From the NCBI RefSeq assembly GCF_000182565.1, contig NW_015971542.1, positions 1,160,873 through 1,224,872 on the forward strand: a DNA stretch of 64,000 bases. The letters run 5' to 3'. Source of the DNA: Spizellomyces punctatus DAOM BR117 (taxonomy: Eukaryota; Chytridiomycota; Chytridiomycetes; Spizellomycetales; Spizellomycetaceae). Positions 25,412 to 36,196 of the stretch are shown in pieces; within the stretch, counting starts at the first letter, position 1, and every line of letters starts with the position of its first letter. The notes under the pieces are model-generated. The model worked only from the letters and a program-made list of their open reading frames with translations. It made no database searches and had not been told where the DNA came from. The position numbers were made by a program, and so were the translations under genes.

Positions 25412-25669
25412 ACAAGAGCTATGATATGCTTTCCTGTATGTGGGAAATGGGCTAGCCCGATAGAATGGTTGCAGCCATTCTTGGATCTGGTGCAAAGAAT
25501 CTTGCTAGGAAGAAAGTGAGCCCTGCTCTAGCTATCCAGACGGGAAAAAAATACCCTCCCAAACTTTGCGAAACCACACATAGATGCGTGTAGAAACCCC
25601 GGTCTATTCCATCCGTTCCTCTATACTCGTAATAAAAATAAAAAATACGCGTCATATCCAGTACTCTAT

Positions 25670-28099
25670 CTACCGTTTTACCATCCCCACCAAGTCCGGA
25701 CTCAAATCATTCAACACCCTCAGCGCATTTCGTCGTCCAACATCAGGTGCCACCATCCCCACATTTGGCTGAGCAATAGGAGTAAAGGAAGGAGTCTCTC
25801 CAAAATCAACAGGTAAAACCCGATGCAGAAACTCGTAACAAGCGAGTGTGACACCAAACTGGGGTGAAGAACGCAAGACACGGGCCAAACCCCCTTTGAA
25901 AAAGGCGCGTGGACCTTCCTCCCGGAGGATTTTGACAAAGGCGTCGTTGATGCCAGTGTAAGTGGTCTCGCCTTTTCGTGCTGCAACTTGTAGGCGGGTT
26001 TTGATAACGTCCGCTGGAGTGACGAGGTAAGCGGCTGGCATACCCGCAATCGCACCCGCCGTCAACAGCTACATACAAACATCAGAACTATACCAAAGCC
26101 AGTAACGATGTGAACTCGACGCACCTCAAGGGCATTCAACTTTTTGCCGTCCTTGCCTTCATTGAACAAGTTCTTCTTGAGGTGTGCGTACGTAGGGAAA
26201 TAAATACCGGAAAAGGGGATATCTCGCAAGAGACAGGCCCCCACGCCCCGGTAAAGTCCTAAAAGTCCGAGTTGACGGACAATGTGGATGGCCGTGTGTT
26301 TTGGGGCGGAGTTAAGAGCTGTTTTGGCGGCTTCGCCCTGGACTAGATAAAGGTCAGCACATATGTGGTGGTTTGCAAAGGACAATTGGTGAAAGCACAT
26401 ACCCTGCAGGCGAATTTTGACAATCTCTAATGGATTCGTAAAGAGGACCTGACTTCCACCTGCGGCACACCCAGCAAGAATCTCGCCCCAAACCGGTATA
26501 TACCCAGTCTTGCGATCCTTGATTCGGGACCTCACAAAATCATTGACCGTCAGTTTGATTGCCTTCTCCGGTGCGACTGGCCAAAAGCGTGAGTTTCTGA
26601 TGCCATCACCAAGAATGACACAGTTATAGTTACCTCCAACAAGCTGCGGCAAAAGTCCAGAATAGAGTCCCAATACGCCCTCATTTTTAACGACCTTTTT
26701 GAAACAATCCCAGCTGTTCTTGTACAGCAACTGACCAACTATTTTGGAGCGCTGGTTCTGCATCCGCGTCTTGACAAGATCTGTGAAAAAAGGTAAATAC
26801 AAGAGCCACAAGGAAACCGGTATAAGAACGCACCAATTGGATATACGACGGTTGCACCCACTGCTCCGGCAATGGCACCCAAGGTGAAGTTGTAAATGCC
26901 CTTGAGGGCCTCCATTGCCGCCGACAGGGATACGACTTGGTTGGTCAACTCTGTCACATCCGCCGTGGTCGCGGTAAGGGTAGGACTATCATAACTGATA
27001 CCTTTGGCTTTTGACCATGAAGGATCAAATAACCGTTCGAACGCCCCAATGGGAAGTCGGCTGGTCTGACTGTCAAAATCCCGCGACGCCAGGTGAAACA
27101 AGATGTCGACTTCCATGGGTGTGAGAACGTTGAAACGCATCATCTGAGCGGCAGCGGCTTGGAAATCCGCTTTCGAAAGGGCATGGTCTTGGGTCCTAGT
27201 GGCAGCTTTCCGGGCAATGCGTTCAACCATGTCCATTTGGCGGATGACATTGTAACAAGCTCTGACATTGGCAAAGGAAATGTTGTCCCCAGGATAAAGC
27301 TGAACGATACTGGGAAGGTTTTCGACGACAAATGGATTCAACTTGTGTTTTGCGACATGAAGCATGATCTTTTTGAATGCGTCGGGGTTGATCGTTCCTG
27401 TGCCCTTTGGATCAAAGTACTTGAATTCCTGCTTTAATCGTTCTGCCTGGAACCCCTTGACCAGCTGCGCAAACTCTTCATAGGAAATGTCCTTCTTCCC
27501 GTTCTTTCCGACAAATAGAGTTAACCAATCGCTGTTGAAGTCAAAGGGTACGGCTTCTGATGCAGTTTGACTTGATGAAATGATATGCTTGAATTGGTCG
27601 AGGGTAATGATGCCGTCCGCGTCCTCGTCAAAAAGACGAAACGCAATTTCGAATTCCGCGTCTGGACGACTGAGCATAGCCTCAAAGTGAATGAAATCAT
27701 CTACCGTGAGCATTCCCCGTCCCTGCCGGTCCGCTACGCGAAAAAGAACGTTGCATCCGTCCTTTTGGACCTGCCACAAAGAGTCAGACGCTGGACAAGT
27801 GTTTAGAATCATATGATACTTACCTCCTTTGCCTCCGCTGAAGGAGTGACAGCCTGACAAAAGTCTGCAAGCGTCATGTACTTTGTCCCCTCCTTTTGCA
27901 CAGAGGCATGCGAGGCAAAGAACTCGCGTGACCGCGACACATCCAGCACGTCCACATTCAAGTCCATCGTTGGCTTTTCAGCATGAGATGACGGAGGAGA
28001 AAGACCGGAAACGTCCCACAAAATCGTCGTCCAGAAACCGGATGAGGCGCGCCCAAATGCCGGAAGAGCAATCCGCCAAAACGACGACGAGCGAAACAA
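25670..28099 (-). CDS. AGC1: Mitochondrial aspartate/glutamate carrier with EF-hands
   Basis: Inner-membrane exchanger of aspartate for glutamate in the malate-aspartate shuttle. The N-terminal half (to about 26990) has EF-hand units: [36 protein letters not shown] and [13 protein letters not shown], as in animal aralar/citrin and filamentous fungi. The C-terminal half is a mitochondrial carrier with the three signatures [20 protein letters not shown] and [10 protein letters not shown]. The start [20 protein letters not shown] precedes the conserved [19 protein letters not shown]. Introns near 27823-27771, 26838-26782, 26632-26585, 26402-26345 and 26124-26070. The calcium-binding half suggests regulation by cytosolic calcium. 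Two CACGTG boxes lie just upstream. Confidence 0.95.
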
Positions 28100-28147
28100 T
28101 AAATTGTTGCTAGTTGTGGATAAAAATAAATATGGTTAAATTACATG

Positions 28148-28178
28148 CACGTGATTAATAGATCGTTTGATGCACGTG
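28148..28178. promoter_or_regulatory. Paired CACGTG boxes upstream of the carrier gene
   Basis: Two copies of TGCACGTGA(T/C) occur at 28148-28153 and 28173-28178, 25 bases apart and about 50-80 bases upstream of the carrier start codon. The same core is bound by Cbf1/USF-type bHLH factors in other fungi; binding here is inferred. Confidence 0.45.
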
Positions 28179-28688
28179 ACTACACGACGAAAGCCAACGG
28201 GGACGACGGGGACGACCGCCTCGGGGATTAGAGTCCTTGATGCTCAAGGCAGATTCAAAGATGTATGTCCTTTGGTGACCTTTGGCGACGGAGGATAGCA
28301 AATGCGCAGGCGCTAGACAGGAGCGTCACTTGGGACTGAAAAGTCGATATGACTCTCGCTATCATCGTTGTCGAAAGAGTCGGAATCATTCAGAAGTAGG
28401 AAAGTAATGTAAAAGTTTATTCCAATGATAAAGATAGTTTCAACATGGAGATATTACCAAGTCCTTTGCGACATTACAGTGGTGTTTTGCAATGTGATGC
28501 GTGCGCAGCATCCTCCAACACGCGTTACCTAATCTGAACGCGTTCGCTGGCCCGCCAGGGGAGCCAGGAGGTCCGCACGAAGAAGAAGATTATTGCAAGG
28601 GGAAATGTGACGTCGGCGGTTACATTTGTAATTACTTTCCACCATGGAAATTCCATCAATGGCATGGAAGCGCAGCTCCCTCCAGGGT
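28179..28688. other. Unassigned sequence upstream of a TATA box
   Basis: About 500 bases with no recognised gene. One plus frame (28501-28890) is open but has no domain and runs through the TATA box. This is the left edge of the repeat island. Confidence 0.4.
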
Positions 28689-28696
28689 TATAAAAA
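28689..28696 (+). promoter_or_regulatory. TATA box
   Basis: TATAAAAA preceded by GGGT and followed within 30 bases by a C/T-rich stretch CTCGCCTCTCCCCGTCCATC, the arrangement of a strong fungal core promoter. What it drives is unclear; the next ATG on this strand is at 28788. Confidence 0.45.
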
Positions 28697-28787
28697 GGCG
28701 ACCTTTCCTCGCCTCTCCCCGTCCATCTCTTCACTTCGCTTTTTTCATCTCGGGCCGCGCTGCGTACGACTCTTTCTTTTGGGGGCA

Positions 28788-29579
28788 ATGGTCACATTGC
28801 AGCTTCCCCTACACCAACACCATCATCGCCAAGGCTGTCGCTGGCCTTTTCCAAACCTTTCCGGTCGCCGTCTTCACCGCATCACTTTGAAGGCAGACGT
28901 TCCCCTACTTGCTCCCGTCATTACTATCTGCTACCGGCGATTTGGCATCGGCCATTAGCGCTCCTCACCCAAGTTGTCGCATCTCACAACTTGCTGCGCA
29001 GTACCTTTGCTTGCAGCCACGGATACAGCACCGGGTGCTATCGTGCCCAATCACCCCTCCTCGACGTTACCCCCTTGGGCCCATCTGCGGGTGGCGTTCC
29101 GCAACGTCGCCTGCTGCGCTTCTCTTCTTCGCTGCTGCGCCTACCTTCTTTGCACCCTTCAACCCCAAATCGCGGTTCACTGTCCACAACCTCAGCCCCG
29201 TTTCAGCACCGGATCTCCAGGAGCATCATCACTCCTTCATTGCACCCAGAGTGCTATGCCTGGCCCTCAACTTTGCCGCATCGCTCCGGTGCCGAGGATT
29301 TTTGTAGCTGGCCGCCCAAGTGAACAAAAACTGCAGCCGTCTACAGAGAGCTGTATACCACCTATTCATATACCTTACATGTCAACGTCTATTCGCATGT
29401 CATGTATGCCGTTATGTCACATCAACATTTCCTCCTTGACGGCAAGCTCCCACGAAGCAAGGAAGGCGGTGCGTGCTGGCATCGTTAGTCACCTCGATCC
29501 CGACCACACATACTTCAAAATCATGATACGGTCTTGCGAGCTCACAGTATCACATACAACAGACGACGCAATATGCTGA
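28788..29579 (+). other. Pyrimidine-rich stretch open in all three forward frames
   Basis: From about 28790 to 29320 the plus strand is rich in C and T and all three frames are nearly free of stops, one of them to 29579. The peptides (for example GPICGWRSATSPAALLFFAA, GYSTGCYRAQSPLLDVTPLG and TAPGAIVPNHPSSTLPPWAH) show no known domain and heavy Pro/Ser/Leu/Cys bias. The composition explains the long frames. It could be an untranslated RNA or relic of a mobile element following the TATA box. No protein is called. Confidence 0.4.
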
Positions 29580-29934
29580 ATCGCATTCCCTTCGATGTGG
29601 TTTGGATCTTGATGTCATCGCCCATCGCTGACACGTCTGACATCGATGACTCCTGGACAAATTCGTAAGCTTCTGAGAAGGTGCACCCTATCATATGTCT
29701 CCATGAGTTGCCCATCATATCCGAGATGGGACCGTCCAAACCATGCGGACTCTGAGATGCCGCCATTTCGTCGACCACCCTCAATCCACCAGCACCCTTG
29801 GATATCATCGTGCTGATCATGCGGACGAGTCGCAACATTTCACGAAATACGGCTGGCTGCTGCAGGAAGAACACCCTTTGCAAAGAATCGCGAAATACGA
29901 CGGTGGCCATCCACAAAGAATGACAAGTTGACAT
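29542..29934 (-). pseudogene. Unrecognised open frame, possibly a relic
   Basis: A frame beginning MSTCHSLWMATVVFRDSLQR at 29934 and ending FSILRRLLYVIL, about 130 residues, mostly helical in look. The frame runs further upstream into the GC-rich repeats. No family recognised; codon use is not clearly coding. It may be a remnant within the repeat island. Confidence 0.2.
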
Positions 29935-29939
29935 TATTC

Positions 29940-30330
29940 TAACAATCGTCTCTGCTAGATCGCTGGTCGGCCGGCCCGCGCATTGATCTGCGGACGGGGA
30001 ACTCGGCCGACCCACGCTTCGAGAATCGTCTCTGCGAGACCGCTGGTTGGCCGGCCCGCGCATTGAGAAGCGTCTCTGCGGACCGGGAACTCGGCCGACC
30101 AGCGGTCTCTCAGAGACGGTTCCGGACAGGAAACTCCACCGGCCCACGCTTCAAGACGGTCGGCCGGCCCTGCGGACGGGGAACTCGGCCGACCCAAGCT
30201 TCAAGACGGGGCCACGCTTCAACAATCGTCTCTGCGAGATCGCTGGTCGGCCGAGCTCCCTGTCCGCAGAGACGATTCTCGCCGACCCACGCATTGAGAA
30301 TCGCCTCTGCGGACAGGAAGCCGCCGACAC
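29940..30330. repeat. GC-rich direct and inverted repeat cluster
   Basis: The words ATCGTCTCTGCGAGA, CGCTGGTCGGCCGGCCCGCG, CATTGAGAA and GGGAACTCGGCCGACC recur. Direct copies of the module begin near 29943, 30023 and 30223. Inverted copies occur as well: ACCAGCGGTCTCTCAGAGACGG at 30098-30119 is the reverse complement, with one mismatch, of the segment at 30026-30046, so a hairpin with roughly 20-base arms is possible; GGTCGGCCGAGCTCCC near 30246 inverts GGGAACTCGGCCGACC. The period is irregular (about 80, then about 200). There are no unique equal-length spacers, so this is not a CRISPR-like array. It leads into the assembly gap. Confidence 0.85.
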
Positions 30331-30397
30331 TTCTGTTGGATGCTGGATCGTTTGCGCATGAGAAGATGCAGTGGGGAACGCGCTGGGCATTGGTGGA

Positions 30398-30575
30398 GAG
30401 ACAAAAGGTATGTGGTATTACGGTGGTGAACTCATGACGTAGAGCGGAGAAACAGAAGGTACGTGGTATATGATGGTGGACTAACGATGTAGGACGGACT
30501 AACGTAGAGTGAGGTGCAAAGACAAAAGGTACGTGGACCACTGATACGATGGGGGACTAATGTAAAACGTGCCCG
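30398..30575. repeat. Imperfect tandem repeat next to the gap
   Basis: Three diverged copies of a 50-70 base unit with the shared words AGACAAAAGGTACGTGG and GATGGTGGACTAACG-ATGTAG, beginning near 30398, 30449 and 30519. The third copy ends about 20 bases before the run of N, so the array probably continues into the gap. Confidence 0.7.
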
Positions 30576-30597
30576 TCGGCGGTGCGGAGATTGCACG

Positions 30598-31113
30598 NNN
30601 NNNNNNNNNNNNNNNNNNNNNNNNNNNNNNNNNNNNNNNNNNNNNNNNNNNNNNNNNNNNNNNNNNNNNNNNNNNNNNNNNNNNNNNNNNNNNNNNNNNN
30701 NNNNNNNNNNNNNNNNNNNNNNNNNNNNNNNNNNNNNNNNNNNNNNNNNNNNNNNNNNNNNNNNNNNNNNNNNNNNNNNNNNNNNNNNNNNNNNNNNNNN
30801 NNNNNNNNNNNNNNNNNNNNNNNNNNNNNNNNNNNNNNNNNNNNNNNNNNNNNNNNNNNNNNNNNNNNNNNNNNNNNNNNNNNNNNNNNNNNNNNNNNNN
30901 NNNNNNNNNNNNNNNNNNNNNNNNNNNNNNNNNNNNNNNNNNNNNNNNNNNNNNNNNNNNNNNNNNNNNNNNNNNNNNNNNNNNNNNNNNNNNNNNNNNN
31001 NNNNNNNNNNNNNNNNNNNNNNNNNNNNNNNNNNNNNNNNNNNNNNNNNNNNNNNNNNNNNNNNNNNNNNNNNNNNNNNNNNNNNNNNNNNNNNNNNNNN
31101 NNNNNNNNNNNNN
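30598..31113. other. Assembly gap (run of N)
   Basis: 516 unresolved bases. Tandem and inverted repeats on its left side suggest that repeats caused the gap. The true length may differ. Long frames that appear to span it are artefacts of N. Confidence 0.99.
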
Positions 31114-32418
31114 GGCATTCCGAAACACGGTATTGTAGTTTGACTCTGGGGATAGCTTGCGGGGAGAGCGTTCTGCTAGGCCAGAAACGCTGAATTGCTC
31201 TCCAAATCTGAGGGGAACTGGCAATATCGGCACTGCCGTGGCAGGACCACACTGCTACCGCATTGCCGATGTTATCACGCCCCCTATGCGGAGACGCGGC
31301 ACTGATGATTCGAGTCTTATGGACGTTGAACCATCGGAAATTGCGGGTAGGCGCAGGTCCTCCATGTGCCGTTGCTCGTCGGCGGAAATCGGCCTTTGTC
31401 ATGCTTGGCCGTGATCAGCCGCCCTCCCTGCTCGCTATCCATCGAGTCCGCCATATATATGACTTAAACCATCGTGATCTCCCAATAAAAGCCCGTGCTT
31501 GATCAAGGCATCGTGCTGGAGTCAACTCATGGTTCCTACTTGGAACTCTCAGGTATGCTGTTGGCAAATGCCGTAAGATATAGGCGTAGCGCTTCGACGT
31601 GAAGGGTCTGGAAAGGGAAGTCGCCACCGCGCAAGGGGTGCTGAACGGCTGGCAGTTGAATGTTGACGTCCGAGGACGATCTCTTTGCTCGCCATTGAAG
31701 GCACGCATAGTAAAAGACATGGCACACGCCTTAGCCGGCCTCTATGCTTAATCTTTGCGAGCTCGTTCTGAACTGAGAGATCCTGCTCGGACGCGAAAAC
31801 ATCCTTGCCTGTTGGAGCACCTTTGGCTGGCTGGATTTTGGAATCTGATGAATAGCGTTGTCCAAAAAGTGGATCGGTAGCCCAGTGTGCGATGTAATCT
31901 TATGTGCTCTGTCTTTTCGTAAAATGCTATCTGCTGTCAGCAACCCATCGCTGTCTAACTTCCGGGCAATGGCGTTTTTTTGGCCGCCGTTAATGACATG
32001 AGCGGGTCAAGTTCCACTGCCGATATTAAAGGCATGGACGTTCTGACATCTGGCAAGAAGGTGACTTTAAGCCCCTCATTTCTTAATCCTGACTGCAGAC
32101 AGCCGGATAGTAACTCAATACGCAAGCTCTTGTCAGTTTTCATGAGGATTGCATGGAGGTAAACATTGCCTTTAAATACATATCCGGGATCCTTTGTGGA
32201 TTCCTTGTAGTGTTTGTCGTAGGCAATAGTAGGAATTCGGCCATTCCCCTTCTAATCTAGTTTCCGAGCATCGCACGGCCCTTTTGGGGGGTCTTCCGTC
32301 CATTTGCCTGCTCCCTTTGAGCGTTTGACTTGTTGATATCGCTGCGCTTATTCCAGGACGCGCGTGACGGGGAAACGACGGTCGCTTTTCGTTTAGGCAT
32401 CTTTCAAACTTTTTGGAC
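31114..32418 (-). pseudogene. Fragmented minus-strand frames, probable degenerate mobile element
   Basis: No intact gene over 1.3 kb. Minus-strand pieces in changing frames can be followed from about 32143 to the gap: SLRIELLSGCLQSGLRNEGL, VRTSMPLISAVELDPLMSLT, then (after a frame change) TGLPIHFLDNAIHQIPKSSQ, then DVNIQLPAVQHPLRGGDFPF, and near the gap RRRATAHGGPAPTRNFRWFN. Stops and shifts interrupt them. I do not recognise a transposase, reverse transcriptase or helicase motif. The location next to repeats and a gap supports a decayed element, but this is inference. The last 200 bases must also hold the Rab4 promoter. Confidence 0.3.
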
Positions 32419-33494
32419 ATGACAGATCCCTACGACTTTTTGTTGGTATGCATCACTCTTTATTCGTTTTTCCATCAGTAGTACTCATGCATTAGCAGAA
32501 GTGGATTATTATTGGTACAAGCAACTGTGGAAAGTATGTATTCGAGTTGGTTTCGCATATCCAACTTTCCCAACAGCACTGACATTGCGATATGCAGATC
32601 ATGTCTCTTGTCACGCTTTGTTGAAAACAAGTGTAAGTATTCAGTCAACTAAATATTTGGCCAATTGCGCTGACAATGTGTGCACACACACAGTCAAGGC
32701 TGGTTCGGCTCACACGGTCGGCATAGAGTTTGGGTCCAAGGTGGTAAAGATTGGTAACAAGGCGGGTACGTGTAAAAGTTCTATGCGCAGCCGTTTCCTA
32801 TACCTACGTACTTGCAGCGACTCACGGCCTCTTTTTTTCCCAGTCAAACTCCAAATCTGGGATTCAGCAGGTCAAGAACGATTTCGGGCCGTCACGCGCT
32901 CGTACTGGAGAGGTGCCGCAGGATGTTTACTGGTCTATGACGTGACATCCAGATCTTCATTTACACAGCTCAAGGGCTGGTTGGATGACGCAAGGGCCCT
33001 CGCATCACCGGACGTCGTGGTCGTACTGGTTGGGAACAAGATGGATTTAGAAGAGTATCGGGAAGTGAGCTTTGGCGAGGCGACAGAGTGGGCAAATGAG
33101 GAGGGGTTGGTGCATGTCGAGACGAGTGCGCTTACGGGCGAAGGGGTCGAGGAGGCCTTTTTGACGGGGGCGAGGAGTATTCTTAGTGCCATCGAGACGG
33201 GTGAGTATCTAACACGAGTAATGCACAAGCGCTAGGGAGAGGAGCATGGCTGGGCATGTGCTCCTATGTGGTTGGAGAGGGAGTGGGTAACGTAATGAAC
33301 ACTTGCTCTCCTATGCATAGTGATGGCCATCGCCTCGCGGTACCCAAATCTTATCACACAGTTACTCATACGACACTCCGCTAACAGGCAAGATCGACCC
33401 AGACCGAATGGGCACAGGCATCCAATACGGCGATCTAGCACTTTTATCACACAAGAGTCTCTCTACCGAGAAGCGACGAGGATGTTGTTCATAG
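32419..33494 (+). CDS. RAB4: Rab4-type small GTPase
   Basis: Endosomal recycling Rab. Start MTDPYDFLL, then after introns [20 protein letters not shown] (P-loop GTSNCGKS), [59 protein letters not shown], a NKMD motif ([20 protein letters not shown]), [14 protein letters not shown] and, after the last intron, [19 protein letters not shown]. The C-terminus RRGCCS carries a dual-cysteine prenylation site. GSGIQYG-like tail and the DARxLAS segment are diagnostic of Rab4 within the Rab2/4/14 group. Six exons, one of them only about 36 bases. Variants: Ser replaces Thr in the usual WDTAGQ, and Asn-Cys occupy P-loop positions usually small and flexible. Related factors REP and Mss4 are elsewhere in the window. 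Confidence 0.9.
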
Positions 33495-34103
33495 CTTAGT
33501 AGTAGTTTTATGTTTCTTAATTTTTTTTCTTTGAATATAGTGAATGGCCGTCTATGTCTAATGCAAGGGCAGAGTAAAGCACGTTGGAACCGCCATTGGC
33601 ATGATTTCCTTGTCTTTGGTGTTTCCAACAGGGAGACCTTTTTCGGCTATAAAAGATTAAATGAGATACGTGAAATCGCAACGCTCAGCGTTGACCGCCG
33701 TGCTCCCCCCATGAGAAGCTACAAGTATCGGTCCAATATTTGAACGAGATGCGGTGATGCTCCATGTGTTCTCCAATTTGCGCACTAGTTGATGGATCGA
33801 ATGCAGACTCGTGAGTCCCAAAGTTCCAGGTATCTTCAATCACAAGGACAATTGTTCCAAATTCAGTTGTAAAAAGCATGTCGGCATCCTGTTATCTGAG
33901 AAGTGGTTCCCACAAACCTATAAAAGGCCACTTTGGAGGGTCTTGGCATCAGAAAGTGGGCAATTATGAGCAGCAACAAGCAACATGCAAAAGTCGTTTC
34001 ATTGCAACAAGTCAAAGGTGTGCGGGTCCAGACGTGACAATTGCACATGAATATAAACAAAAAAAGAATCTACGACCTCTAAAAAACGATTGCTACCAGG
34101 GTA
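33495..34103. other. Intergenic region between convergent Rab4 and unknown gene
   Basis: About 610 bases between two convergent stops. Short frames on both strands lack any recognisable feature. T- and A-rich runs after 33500 and near 34060-34090 fit 3' ends. No gene called. Confidence 0.45.
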
Positions 34104-36034
34104 TCAAAAGACCAACTCATCCTTTTCCTCTGTAAAGGGTAACGGTTCCCCAATTCTCAAATCCAACGCATCACTTTCCTCTTTCTCCAGATTTTCCTTT
34201 TCTACGACATCCATTCCTCGCTCCCTTAAAGTGCATTGCCTCTTGCGTTCAGCCACAGCGTGTTGATCTATATCAATGCGGACCCTTTTTATCCCACACG
34301 GCGACGGGACTTTATACCCATATTCCGCATACCGAGGCGGGGTATCAACGTAGCCACAATTCAATAATCCTAGAAATCCGCGCGGGGAATCTGGGATACG
34401 GATTCGGGTTCGGTTGGCAAGGGGTGTGGTGTCGGCGGGACGAGTACATTTGGTGGGGTGAGGGGTACCAATGATCCATGTATCTAATAGTGGCTCGTAC
34501 CGCCTGATTGCAAAAGAGCATGTCATGAACATGGTGTCCAATGTGACATCAGATGCAAAGGAAAACATACCATCTAGTCCCCTTTTCAGGAGACGCCGCC
34601 AAAGCATTTTCCAACTCTCTCAACTCTCGTTTTAGTTTCTCAGCGTCCTCACACCCTTCAATCATTTCAAATTGGTTCAACATGGTGATAGTCACACGCA
34701 GCACCAATGGCAAGGCATCCAATTCCCTAAACCGCTTACGCAAGGCATCGAGATGGGAGTGTGTCGGCAGGTAGGTCACGATGCTGTCCATATTGGACGT
34801 AGTGGACAGATTCGAGATGCGGTCCAGCGTCGCATCAAGGTCGGATTGGGTGGGACAGAGTTGCATGTACCGGAGCAACAGGGCCAGTCGGAGTGTTGGT
34901 GATAATTCGAGCTGGGCAGAGTCCATGTCGAGACATAGATCCACAATTGTGTCCAAACACAAGCATCCGAACCCTCGACATCCGATGGAATGAATCAAAA
35001 TCCCATGCACCCATTCCCCCAATCTCGAACAACAAGGTGCATCCTCTCCAGCACGTAACACTACTCTTGTCGCATACATTCTCAAAAGATCCGATTGCAA
35101 AGGATTCAACCCTTCCATCAACTTGCCGAACCCAATTTGATTACACTGATGGACGGTGAGGGTCTCTCCTATAATGTGCACCCATTGGGTCCGTTTCCGG
35201 AGGTTGAAGGCGGCAGTAAGGGACCAGTGCGTGTCGGCAATGGAATGTCTCCGCCGAAGACTCCAGAAATGATGTAAGAGCTCCCACGCCTGATGCATAC
35301 GTGAGATGGTGATTGGGAAACACTAGGTCATATCTAGATGTACCTGTTGATGAGCCTGAACTGCAATACACACATCCACCATGGACATGAACACCCGTTC
35401 AATTGGAATAAACGCCTTGCAAAGTTGAATGACGTGACTCCACAATGCCATTCTAAGGCGCACACATGTTAAGACTCCTTTTTGTTGTCACGATCAAACA
35501 ACCCACACCCTCTCACCTCCTCCAATGCGGCGGCAAGGCCTCATACCAGGCCTCTTCCACATCTGCCTCCTCCTCATAGTCGCCAACTGGCATGTTTTTG
35601 GCAACAGCAAACGCGGCAAATTGCGCTAAACTGGGTACGTGCCCATAGCATTCTATGGAGGTCCGTTTTCGTGGTTTGCGACGAGGTGATGTACACCCCT
35701 CCCAGACCTTTTCCGCAAGGTCCTGGAAATAGTCCTGAAAGCTGAGGGTATGCCGTCGGAGTGGGGATGCATACGACCGGGTATCCCCTTGTAAGATGGG
35801 TGGGAGGGCTGTGTTATCTCGCGTTTCCAGACGAGTTCGGGTCCGTCCGTACTTGAAGGTAACTTGAGAGTGTCGCATATATCTAGCAGGTTTTGACAGT
35901 GGGGTTTCGACGGAGGAATTGTCCAACGGACGGAGATGGGTCGTGGCATCCTTTGCGGCATCTGCTAATGCAGAGAGTTTGGACCGAAGTTGCCGGAGTT
36001 GCCGACGGATCTTTCGGATATCTGTAAAATCCAT
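34104..36034 (-). CDS. Unknown protein, helical
   Basis: Not recognised. Four exons join in frame with introns near 35459-35526, 35292-35343 and 34509-34570. It starts [20 protein letters not shown], a basic helical segment, followed by a Ser/Thr/Arg-rich part with [16 protein letters not shown] and [20 protein letters not shown]. The middle consists of amphipathic helices reminiscent of repeat folds: [80 protein letters not shown]. The C-terminal part has [17 protein letters not shown] and [19 protein letters not shown], then an acidic tail ending DELVF. About 570 residues. Divergent from centrin with about 160 bases between starts. Nuclear or cytoskeletal roles are both possible; none is claimed. 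Confidence 0.7.
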
Positions 36035-36196
36035 CCCTCCCTTTTAACATCTACCCGTTCAGAAAAAAGCTCCAGAAAGTGTTCCAAAAAACACGCATCT
36101 GTCCGAACCCTCGAACGCGTAAAGGGCCCATTTGACAAACGCGCGCGTCAGCGACAAGAGCAAAAACAAACCTTCTACCATTTTTGTCCATCAGAT

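Noticed and set aside
29940-30330. CRISPR-like array
   Set aside because: Repeats are irregular, occur in both orientations and lack equal unique spacers; the genome is eukaryotic.
30432-31402. Long frames crossing the run of N on both strands
   Set aside because: They are open only because N bases cannot form stops; no supported residues beyond the edges.
35482-35745. Plus-strand frame within the unknown gene
   Set aside because: Antisense to a spliced exon with no domain.
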